From positions 1 to 5,308 of the forward strand of contig JAUUYD010000207.1 in assembly GCA_030590585.1 (NCBI GenBank): a stretch of 5,308 nt of DNA, read 5' to 3'. Below, in pieces: positions 1 through 5,272 of the stretch. Under the pieces are notes generated by a model. It was given only the letters and a program-made list of their open reading frames with translations, did no database searches and had not been told where the DNA came from. The translations under genes were made by a program, and so were the position numbers. Origin of the DNA: Spirochaeta sp. (GTDB lineage: Bacteria; Spirochaetota; Spirochaetia; Spirochaetales_E; Spirochaetaceae_B). Every line of letters starts with the position of its first letter. Positions within the stretch are counted from its first letter, which is position 1.

Positions 1-377
1 CCCGGCTTGTCCGTGGTCAGGTTCTGTCCCTCAAGGGGCAGGAGTTTGTCCTGGCAGCACGTGCTCTGGGTGTGAACCGGGGTCATATCATATCCCGGCA
101 TCTTGTACCAAACGCCATCGGACCTATTCTCATTTCAATGACGATGATGATTCCCCAGGCGGTATTTACCGAGTCTTTCATCAGTTTCATCGGCCTGGGT
201 GTTTCAGCTCCTATGGCCTCATGGGGTACCCTGGCGAATGATGCCCTGGGCGGGCTTTTCTCCTACCCTTACCAACTCTTTTTTCCTTCCATGGCCATCG
301 CGGTCACCATGCTGTCCTTCGACTTCCTGGGTGACGGTCTCCGGGATGCCCTCGATCCGCGCTTGAGAAAGGGTTAG
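1..377 (+). CDS. oppC: Peptide ABC transporter permease, OppC/DppC type (3' part)
   Basis: This is the C-terminal 124 residues of an inner-membrane permease of the OppC/DppC family, which forms half of the transmembrane channel of a peptide-type ABC importer. The frame is open from base 3, so the gene starts before the window; the GTG at 72 is internal. The first visible residues (about 10-40) form the conserved EAA loop (EFVLAARALG, then RHLVPNAIGP), the coupling helix that contacts the ATPase. Two hydrophobic stretches follow, rich in I, M and F, and then the usual end with GDGLRDALDPRLRKG. The stop at 375-377 lies inside the Shine-Dalgarno of the next gene, so the two are coupled. OppC and DppC cannot be told apart from this fragment, and the substrate (oligopeptide, dipeptide, nickel or sugar oligomer) cannot be read here. 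Family assignment is firm. Confidence 0.95.
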   Translation, partial: RLVRGQVLSLKGQEFVLAARALGVNRGHIISRHLVPNAIGPILISMTMMIPQAVFTESFISFIGLGVSAPMASWGTLANDALGGLFSYPYQLFFPSMAIAVTMLSFDFLGDGLRDALDPRLRKG

Positions 378-386
378 GAGGCATTA

Positions 387-1412
387 ATGAGTAAACTACT
401 ACTGGAAGTTAAAAACGTCAAAACCTCCTTTTTCTCCCATCTCGGCGAGATCCAGGCAGTTCGCGGTTCGTCCTTCACCTTGAACCAGGGTGATGTTCTG
501 GGAATTGTAGGAGAGTCGGGATCCGGCAAAAGTGTGACAGCACTTTCCATCATGGGCCTTATTGAAGAGCCGGGTAAAATCAAGGAAGGAGAAATAATTT
601 TCGACGGCGAAGATCTTGTAAAAAAGAGCCAATCCGAGCTCTCCGATATCCGGGGAAATGAGATATCCATGATTTTCCAGGATCCCATGACCTCCCTTAA
701 TCCCGTTTATTCCATTCAGAATCAGATGGTAGAGGTGATACGGCGGCACAACAGGAGTATGAGTAAAAGGGAGGCTGTTTCCAGGGCAGTAGAGATGCTC
801 ACCCTTGTCGGCATACCCGATCCTGAAAAGCGTATCAAGAGTTATCCACATGAATTTTCAGGGGGTATGCGTCAGAGAGTAATGATAGCCACAGCTCTCT
901 CCTGCGGCCCCAGGCTCCTGATTGCCGATGAGCCCACCACAGCCCTGGATGTGACTATCCAGGCTCAGATTCTGGATCTGATGAACGATCTGAAAGAGCG
1001 GGTGAACGCATCCATCATCCTCATCACCCACGACCTGGGTGTCATCGCCGAGATATGCGATCACATCATTGTGATGTACGGGGGTAACATCATGGAGAAG
1101 GGGACTGAAAAAGATATCTTCTACAATCCCCAGAATCCATATACTGTCGGTCTGCACCAGTCGGTACCGAAAGGTGATATTTCGGAAAACAAACAGCGTC
1201 TGGTACCCATTGAAGGTTCACCTCCGGATCTTATGCATCCTCCGAAAGGCTGCCCCTTTTCTCCGCGCTGCCCTCATGCCATGAAAATATGTCTGGAGAA
1301 GCCTGCACCGATGATTCAATTGAGCGTAACCCATACATCCGCCTGCTGGCTGCTCCATGAAGGTGCCCCTGAGGTTGGTAAGTATCAGAAAGGGAGAGAA
1401 ATCCTTGAGTAA
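387..1412 (+). CDS. oppD: Peptide ABC transporter ATP-binding protein, OppD/DppD type
   Basis: This cytoplasmic ATPase powers a peptide-type ABC importer as a heterodimer with the following gene product. All nucleotide-binding motifs are present: Walker A GESGSGKS (42-49), Q-loop Gln98 in FQDPMTSLNP, signature FSGGMRQR (157-164), Walker B ending in D181-E182, and switch His215. The C-terminal oligopeptide-transporter extension carries Cys289, Cys295, Cys302 and Cys320; in solved OppD/DppD structures such cysteines hold a 4Fe-4S cluster. The length of 341 residues is normal for the family. The ATG is preceded by AGGAGG (376-381) at 5 bases, which overlaps the stop of the permease gene. The 3' end overlaps the likely start of oppF. 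This gene is intact and ordinary. Only the choice between Opp and Dpp, and the transported substrate, remain open. Confidence 0.97.
   Translation: MSKLLLEVKNVKTSFFSHLGEIQAVRGSSFTLNQGDVLGIVGESGSGKSVTALSIMGLIEEPGKIKEGEIIFDGEDLVKKSQSELSDIRGNEISMIFQDPMTSLNPVYSIQNQMVEVIRRHNRSMSKREAVSRAVEMLTLVGIPDPEKRIKSYPHEFSGGMRQRVMIATALSCGPRLLIADEPTTALDVTIQAQILDLMNDLKERVNASIILITHDLGVIAEICDHIIVMYGGNIMEKGTEKDIFYNPQNPYTVGLHQSVPKGDISENKQRLVPIEGSPPDLMHPPKGCPFSPRCPHAMKICLEKPAPMIQLSVTHTSACWLLHEGAPEVGKYQKGREILE
1391..1396 (+). promoter_or_regulatory. Shine-Dalgarno that decides the oppF start
   Basis: AGGGAG lies 8 bases before an in-frame TTG at 1405, inside the last codons of oppD. No comparable site precedes the in-frame ATG at 1357 or the GTG at 1363. 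This favours the TTG as the true start and gives an 8-base gene overlap typical of translational coupling. Confidence 0.7.
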
Positions 1413-2391
1413 CGAAGCAACCAGACCCCTGCTGGAGGTGAAAAATCTCCGCAAATACTTTAAAGTCGGCAGCGGCGGAATCCTGGGTGTGAAGAAATCA
1501 TACCTGAAGGCCGTTGATGGTGTCTCTTTTCACATTAACCATGGGGAAACCCTGGGCCTGGTTGGCGAATCCGGGTGCGGAAAGTCCACAACTGGTAGAA
1601 CTATTATCCGTCTCTATGATGCCACCGGTGGGAAGGTGAACTTCGACGGTACTGATTTAACCAAGGTGTCGGAAAAGAGGCTTCTTCCCTTCAGGAAACG
1701 CATTCAGATGATCTTTCAGGATCCCTATGCTTCCCTGAATCCCCGTATGACCGTAACCGACATCATCGGCGAAGGTATTACCACCCATAAAATATATGAA
1801 GGTGCCGAACGGCAGGAACGCATATTCGATCTGCTCAACCGTGTCGGACTCAAGCGGGAGCATGCCAACCGCTATCCCCATGAATTCTCAGGGGGGCAGC
1901 GGCAGCGTATCGGCATTGCCCGTGCCTTGGCTGTTGAGCCGGATCTTATTGTCTGTGACGAACCGATTTCCGCCCTGGATGTATCTATTCAGGCCCAGGT
2001 GGTGAACATGCTGGAAGACCTCCAGGATGAAATGGGACTTACCTACCTGTTCATTGCCCACGATCTCTCCATGGTAAAATACATTTCCGATCGTATCGGA
2101 GTGATGTACCTCGGTATGCTGGCGGAAATGGCTGAGAGTGACGAACTCTACCACCATCCTCAGCATCCTTATACCAAGGCTCTACTTTCAGCCATACCGA
2201 TTCCCGATCCCGATTTAACCCGGAAGAACAAGCGTATCATTCTTCAGGGTGATGTGCCTTCTCCCATCGATCCTCCTGAGGGCTGCCGATTCGCATCCCG
2301 CTGCCCGCTGGTTTCTGAGAATTGTCTTCAGCTGACACCGGTGCTGACCGATCGGGGTGCCGGGCATTATGTGGCCTGTCATAATGTTTAG
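1405..2391 (+). CDS. oppF: Peptide ABC transporter ATP-binding protein, OppF/DppF type
   Basis: This is the second ATPase of the importer, expected to pair with OppD on the inner face of the membrane. With the TTG start it has 328 residues and begins MSNEATRPLLEVKNL, a usual OppF beginning. Starting at the upstream ATG (1357) would add 16 residues lacking family character and overlap oppD by 56 bases. Motifs in order: Walker A GESGCGKST (54-62), Q-loop Gln105 in FQDPYASLNP, signature FSGGQRQR (161-168), Walker B ending D185-E186, and switch His219. The C-terminal extension has Cys294, Cys300, Cys307 and Cys325, the same likely iron-sulfur arrangement as in OppD. The insert GSGGILGVKKSYLKAVDGV after strand 1 is typical of OppF/DppF. 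It is the last gene of the operon visible here and faces a convergent gene. Confidence 0.95.
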   Translation: MSNEATRPLLEVKNLRKYFKVGSGGILGVKKSYLKAVDGVSFHINHGETLGLVGESGCGKSTTGRTIIRLYDATGGKVNFDGTDLTKVSEKRLLPFRKRIQMIFQDPYASLNPRMTVTDIIGEGITTHKIYEGAERQERIFDLLNRVGLKREHANRYPHEFSGGQRQRIGIARALAVEPDLIVCDEPISALDVSIQAQVVNMLEDLQDEMGLTYLFIAHDLSMVKYISDRIGVMYLGMLAEMAESDELYHHPQHPYTKALLSAIPIPDPDLTRKNKRIILQGDVPSPIDPPEGCRFASRCPLVSENCLQLTPVLTDRGAGHYVACHNV

Positions 2392-2404
2392 TTTGAGAAC
2401 GTAG

Positions 2405-2434
2405 AATTACCGCTGGTTTTGCCGACGGTATTTT
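2405..2434 (+). terminator. Possible intrinsic terminator after oppF
   Basis: Bases 2408-2416 (TACCGCTGG) can pair with 2422-2430 (CCGACGGTA) around a TTTTG loop, with one C-A mismatch and one T-G wobble. TTTT follows at 2431-2434, with AA before the stem. It lies 14 bases past the oppF stop and is well placed to end the operon. The imperfect stem and short T-run make it a moderate candidate. Confidence 0.42.
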
Positions 2435-2503
2435 GTGGCATATGTTATGCGGCAGAGACTTTGTACCGCGTATCGGATCAGTTGACTGTACAGCTTTCTT
2501 TTT

Positions 2504-3586
2504 TCACCATCCCCGCTTTTCTGCTTCCTCTTTCAGCACATGGTAAGCTTCCTTATCCTCACCGTTGAAGGTACGCAGGCCCAAGCTGCCGAGGTAGGAC
2601 GCGAAACCCTTATTCGAGATTCCGTAGTAGCGTTCATGCTGCTTCACCGCTGCCGGATCGATATCGGTCAGCCAGGTGAAGGATATCAACCTGATCTGTT
2701 CCGGGTGTGCATCCCAGGCCTGGAAAGTCCGGCGGATAAATTCGGCCTGTTTACTCTGGGAGGAATCATTTTTTTTACCTGATGGATAGCCCAATTCCAG
2801 AAAGTAAATTGACCTGTCCGGGTAAAGGCGGCTGATAGTGTCGAAGTCGGTAAGAACAATTTCCGGATCTTTAACTGTGAAATTGCGGTTGAGGGGATAG
2901 TAAGTTACGAAAATAGCATCGGCGGTCTGATTAAGGCTGAATAGTTTTTCTTCTGCCCCGCCGGTCAGTCCGTCGTAAGTAGCTTTTACTCCTATCGGTA
3001 CCCCGGGCCATAATTCCCGGGCGTGAGCGGAGACAGCCTGGAAAAAGTCTTCATATTGTTCCCACTTTTCTCCATTCAGATATCCGTCCACCTCATTACC
3101 CATAGAGATGCTGGCTAAACTCAGATCGGGTATCCGGGCAGCAGTATAATCAAGCAGTCCCTTGAAGCGCCGTATTAGCTCAGGATCATCAAAGTCCCTG
3201 CCTGTCAGATCTGCGGGCAGGCGTGCACTCGTGGTGTCGATTACCGAAATGGTTAGAGAAACAGCCGTGCTCCGGGTAGGATAGAAACTGTTGGCAATGG
3301 CCAGCCAGTCGAAATCCGGATTGAAATTATTCGGGCTGGTTTCAATTTCATCCCAGTAAACAGAGAGCTCTGTTACCTCCATGCCTGCACCTCGGGCAAG
3401 GTTGAATGCCGTATTGAAATCACCATCCCTTCCTTCGGTGATATCGATACTGAGAAGCCGCTCAGCTTTAGGGAGAGTAGTGTTTAAGCCGGGATTGTCG
3501 GTAGGAAAAGTTTCAGCTCCGGGTTTTGTCTGACCGGAGCATCCGCCGACAGACATCAGCAGCAGTACGAGGAGGAGAGGCCTCAC
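2504..3586 (-). CDS. Putative lipoprotein, clan GH-A TIM-barrel glycoside hydrolase-like
   Basis: The 360-residue product starts with a short hydrophobic signal and a relaxed lipobox (VGGC, Cys16), so it is probably a lipoprotein anchored outside the inner membrane. The rest reads as an alternating beta/alpha barrel. Two features suggest a retaining glycoside hydrolase of clan GH-A: Asn164-Glu165 in SMGNEVDGYL, matching the acid/base pair at the end of strand 4, and Glu264 in YFLELGYPSG, matching the nucleophile on strand 7 and resembling the GH17 and GH53 sites. Aromatic residues in VYWDE (76-80), VTYYPLN (227-233) and FTWLTD (303-308) could line a sugar cleft. I do not recognise a specific family, so the substrate is unknown. 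The gene starts 4 bases after the upstream gene stops, so the two are coexpressed. The GTG start has no separate Shine-Dalgarno. The gene is certain; its enzymatic role is inferred from motifs. Confidence 0.78.
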   Translation of the reverse strand: MRPLLLVLLLMSVGGCSGQTKPGAETFPTDNPGLNTTLPKAERLLSIDITEGRDGDFNTAFNLARGAGMEVTELSVYWDEIETSPNNFNPDFDWLAIANSFYPTRSTAVSLTISVIDTTSARLPADLTGRDFDDPELIRRFKGLLDYTAARIPDLSLASISMGNEVDGYLNGEKWEQYEDFFQAVSAHARELWPGVPIGVKATYDGLTGGAEEKLFSLNQTADAIFVTYYPLNRNFTVKDPEIVLTDFDTISRLYPDRSIYFLELGYPSGKKNDSSQSKQAEFIRRTFQAWDAHPEQIRLISFTWLTDIDPAAVKQHERYYGISNKGFASYLGSLGLRTFNGEDKEAYHVLKEEAEKRGW

Positions 3587-3593
3587 CTCTTTA
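3584..3593 (-). promoter_or_regulatory. Tight stop/start junction with Shine-Dalgarno-like sequence over the GTG
   Basis: On the minus strand the upstream gene's TAA is followed by AGAG and then the GTG start. The string AAAGAGGTGA resembles the full anti-16S match AAGGAGGTGA, but the start codon lies inside it rather than 5-9 bases downstream. An in-frame TGA just upstream (3596-3598) rules out an earlier start, and the next ATG (codon 11) would destroy the signal peptide. Translation probably depends on reinitiation by ribosomes finishing the upstream gene. Confidence 0.5.
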
Positions 3594-4481
3594 CTTCAGC
3601 ATCTCCGACGCAGCCTTACCAATTTCCGTATTCGGTCCCAAGTCTACAGTTTTCTGCAAGCTCTTCCGGCTTCCGGCACCGTCTCCCTGACCCTCAAGAC
3701 TGAAAGCTGATAACAGCCATGCGGCCTGTGCGGCGTCACCCCGGGGATTGTTTTTCAGAAACTCTGCCAGTACAGCATCGGCTTCCTGAAATTCCATGCT
3801 CTCTATATAGAGCGTCGCCATGGCTATTGTGTATTCATCCAAAAAGGGATCATCGTTCTCAGGCCGAATTGAGGTTAATGTGTTTCTGGCAGTTCTTGGA
3901 TCTCCCAGAACCTGTTCACTGAGTCCCAGACGGAAAGAGCATTCCCGCTGAACCGCTCCGGTCTCCCATAATGAACCTTCTTCGAACAGATCTTTAGCGC
4001 CGATGTAGTCGCCATCATCAAAAAGAGCCATACCATCGGCAAGGTAATCGGTGGATTCATCTTCCCAGGAAATAAAGTCATCAGATTCAGCTTCAGCTCC
4101 CCTTACGGCAGCTGCCGTATTCTGGGAACTTCCCGAGCGATTGAATAATGAAGAAAACTTGGAGCCGAGAACCTGCCTGAAGTTGGCCTTTTCAGGTTCA
4201 TCACCGATGAGGTTGGCAGTCTCATATACACCGTCCTGTGTCAGGGTAATCTTTTTACCGCCTGCAGATAACTCCGCGAATCCCCTGCCCGAAAGCCTTA
4301 TTGTGCGATTATCAGGAATTGAATCACCAATACTGAGTTTCAGCCAGGTATCTCTTCCTTCGCGATATTCCAAATTACCATCAAGGTAATCGACATTTAG
4401 ATTGACAGCACTCAAAGGCAGTACCGCAAAACAAAGAATCAAGAGTACAGCTGTAACGATGGGGAAAATTCGCCTTTTCAT
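3591..4481 (-). CDS. Exported FecR-like domain protein with TPR-like C-terminal repeats
   Basis: With the start at 4481 the product has 296 residues. An N-terminal signal peptide (MKRR, a hydrophobic core, and PLSA at 22-25 as the likely cleavage site) points to export. Residues about 26-95 resemble the FecR beta-sandwich: WLKLSIGDSIPDNRTIRLSG, then FAELSAGGKKITLTQDGVYE, the usual 'threshold level, then surface property' pattern. An Ala/Ser-rich and acidic linker covers about 105-145. From about 146 on, helix pairs such as YLADGMALFDDGDYIGAKDLF and later ATLYIESMEFQEADAVLAEF look like degenerate tetratricopeptide repeats, a protein-protein scaffold. No FecI-like sigma factor or FecA receptor is nearby, so classical iron signalling is not supported. 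The ATG at 4508 would add nine residues but has no Shine-Dalgarno; the one at 4481 has GGAG, though only 2 bases away. The gene is certain; the domain calls are by eye. Confidence 0.78.
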   Translation of the reverse strand: MKRRIFPIVTAVLLILCFAVLPLSAVNLNVDYLDGNLEYREGRDTWLKLSIGDSIPDNRTIRLSGRGFAELSAGGKKITLTQDGVYETANLIGDEPEKANFRQVLGSKFSSLFNRSGSSQNTAAAVRGAEAESDDFISWEDESTDYLADGMALFDDGDYIGAKDLFEEGSLWETGAVQRECSFRLGLSEQVLGDPRTARNTLTSIRPENDDPFLDEYTIAMATLYIESMEFQEADAVLAEFLKNNPRGDAAQAAWLLSAFSLEGQGDGAGSRKSLQKTVDLGPNTEIGKAASEMLK

Positions 4482-4518
4482 AGCTCCAATATAACGCAGG
4501 ATACTCATAATTACAAAG

Positions 4519-4553
4519 AAAGCCGCTCACCGGGAATACCGGGAAGCGGCTTT
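4519..4553 (-). terminator. Strong hairpin terminator after hsp20, possibly bidirectional
   Basis: AAAGCCGCT (4519-4527) pairs perfectly with AGCGGCTTT (4545-4553). Inside, CCGG (4530-4533) pairs with CCGG (4539-4542) around a GAATA loop. Read on the minus strand the stem ends in TTTCTTTGT, 25 bases past the hsp20 stop. The plus strand also has a TTTT tail, so it could work both ways. It separates the heat-shock gene from the FecR-like gene, whose own promoter I could not identify in 4482-4577. Confidence 0.8.
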
Positions 4554-4577
4554 TAACTTTTCAGGTTGCTTAAGTGC

Positions 4578-5006
4578 TTACTTTCCCTGAACTTTCACGG
4601 TAAAAGGCTTGGCCTCAGGTTTCTTTGTAAGATTCACAGAAAGTACCCCGTTTTTCATTTCGGCCTCGACACCGCTTTTATTTACATCTTCAGGTAGTAC
4701 AAAAGACCGTTTCAGGCTGCCCTGTTTTCTTTCGCGAACATACCAGTTGAGCTTCTCTTCTGTTTCATCTTTCTTGTCGGTGTTCTCAAGTACTTCAGCT
4801 TCAATAACCAGAAGATTTTCTTCAACCCGGACATCCACGTCTTCTGCAGTAAATCCTGGAAGATCGGCAAAAATCTGATACCCGTCGCTTGTTTCGGCAA
4901 TATCTACCTTGAACCCTTTCTGGACTGCTGCCGGACGGCCGGTGTAGAACTGGTTGAACATCCGATCCACGTTGTTAAGGTAAGATTTGGTGGCTAAGTA
5001 ATTCAT
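4578..5006 (-). CDS. hsp20: Small heat-shock protein, Hsp20/alpha-crystallin family
   Basis: This is an ATP-independent cytoplasmic holdase that binds unfolding proteins and passes them to DnaK/ClpB-type refolding machinery. The length of 142 residues is typical. A short N-terminal arm (1-30, with VDRMFNQFY) precedes the alpha-crystallin domain (about 31-127). Conserved blocks are DLPGF (48-52), the stretch of about 91-108 with RERKQGSLKRSFVLPEDV, and AEMKNGVLSVNL (115-126), including the family's A-x-x-x-NGVL signature. The tail has V137-K138-V139, the I/V-x-I/V motif that docks into neighbouring dimers for oligomer assembly. The ATG is preceded by a perfect AAGGAGG at 7 bases. It is a single-gene unit ended by a strong hairpin. 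No CIRCE element is visible. A sigma-54-like promoter and a hairpin over the ribosome site are the regulatory candidates. The identification is secure. Confidence 0.97.
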   Translation of the reverse strand: MNYLATKSYLNNVDRMFNQFYTGRPAAVQKGFKVDIAETSDGYQIFADLPGFTAEDVDVRVEENLLVIEAEVLENTDKKDETEEKLNWYVRERKQGSLKRSFVLPEDVNKSGVEAEMKNGVLSVNLTKKPEAKPFTVKVQGK

Positions 5007-5009
5007 TTG

Positions 5010-5029
5010 TATGCCTCCTTAAGGCTATA
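5010..5029 (-). promoter_or_regulatory. Candidate RNA thermometer hairpin over the hsp20 ribosome site
   Basis: In the hsp20 mRNA, GCCU (5025-5022) can pair with AGGC (5016-5013) around a UAAGG loop, extended by UAU/AUA (5029-5027 with 5012-5010) across a single bulged A. The Shine-Dalgarno AAGGAGG (5020-5014) is split between loop and stem, so it would be partly masked at low temperature. Small heat-shock genes are the classic users of such thermosensors (ROSE, fourU, hsp17 types), but this one does not match a named class by sequence, and the stem is short. Confidence 0.4.
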
Positions 5030-5043
5030 ATTTGTATTTCATC

Positions 5044-5059
5044 GTCGATCAATGTCGAC
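5044..5059 (-). other. Small hairpin in the hsp20 leader
   Basis: GTCGA-CATTGA-TCGAC forms a perfect 5-bp stem with a 6-base loop, 38 to 53 bases before the hsp20 start. If transcription begins where the sigma-54-like element predicts (near 5060), this hairpin sits at the very 5' end of the message, where it could stabilise the RNA. It could also be a DNA dyad. Confidence 0.4.
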
Positions 5060-5070
5060 ACTGATGTATA

Positions 5071-5087
5071 AGCATATTATGTGCCAA
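5071..5087 (-). promoter_or_regulatory. Sigma-54-like (-24/-12) promoter for hsp20
   Basis: The minus strand reads TTGGCACATAATATGCT. Compared with the RpoN consensus TGGCACG-N4-TTGCW, the -24 block TGGCAC is perfect, the -12 block is ATGCT (one change), and the GG and GC are exactly 10 bases apart, as this sigma factor requires. Predicted transcription start is near 5060, giving a leader of about 54 bases. Precedent exists: E. coli ibpB has been reported to carry a sigma-54 promoter. A sigma-70 reading is weaker: TATACA (5070-5065) has no -35 hexamer at proper distance. Confidence 0.5.
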
Positions 5088-5107
5088 CTTACTGTGAGTG
5101 TGTGATA

Positions 5108-5129
5108 ATTTACTATAATGTAAGTAAAT
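5108..5129. repeat. Inverted repeat ATTTACT-N8-AGTAAAT upstream of hsp20
   Basis: Two perfect 7-base arms (5108-5114 and 5123-5129) flank an 8-base AT spacer, giving arm centres 15 bases apart, a spacing compatible with a dimeric DNA-binding protein. The centre lies about 58 bases upstream of the predicted hsp20 start. It could be an operator or an activator site. The AT-rich context raises the chance of coincidence. Confidence 0.5.
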
Positions 5130-5205
5130 ATAATAATTATTTTGAATTGATTTTTATCATAAATATGAAGTGACCTCTGACGCAGGCCTTAAAATTCACT
5201 CTATT

Positions 5206-5272
5206 GTGTCATTTTGAAGCAGTACAACGAGTCATAAACAGTTGTGTGTCATAATTGCCCATGTAGAGTCAT
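5206..5272. repeat. Four GWGTCAT repeats about 20 bases apart
   Basis: GTGTCAT (5206-5212), GAGTCAT (5229-5235), GTGTCAT (5246-5252) and GAGTCAT (5266-5272) occur in the same orientation with start-to-start distances of 23, 17 and 20 bases, near two helical turns. The T and A versions alternate. The last two copies extend further in similarity (GWGTCATWA, then CCCA or TCCA). Such an array fits either binding sites for a regulator (for example a sigma-54 activator) or the multiple terminal repeats of a transposable element such as those of IS21-like elements. No transposase is visible inside the window. Confidence 0.6.

Noticed and set aside
399..851. Long open frames antisense to the opp genes and inside other genes.
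   Set aside because: They are shadows of strongly conserved coding sequences, with no ribosome sites or protein family features.
1357..1404. Upstream ATG start for oppF.
   Set aside because: No Shine-Dalgarno, a 56-base overlap with oppD, and the added residues lack family similarity; the TTG at 1405 is better supported.
2436..2450. Another GG-N10-GC element (TGGCATATGTTATGC) on the + strand resembling a sigma-54 promoter.
   Set aside because: It lies between convergent genes and would only drive antisense RNA into the lipoprotein gene; the -24 block is poorer (TGGCAT). It is a reminder that such spacing can arise by chance.
2485..2503. CTGTACAG palindrome and T-run next to the lipoprotein stop as a terminator.
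   Set aside because: The palindrome has no loop to form a good hairpin, and the T-run is on the strand opposite to the lipoprotein transcript.
4482..4508. Upstream ATG (4508) as the start of the FecR-like gene.
   Set aside because: No ribosome site before it, and it puts nine residues ahead of a normal MKRR signal peptide; not fully excluded because the GGAG before 4481 is very close to its ATG.
5112..5140. Sigma-70 -10 box TATAGT on the minus strand upstream of hsp20.
   Set aside because: No recognisable -35 hexamer at 16-18 bases (AT-only sequence there); kept only as a weak alternative promoter.
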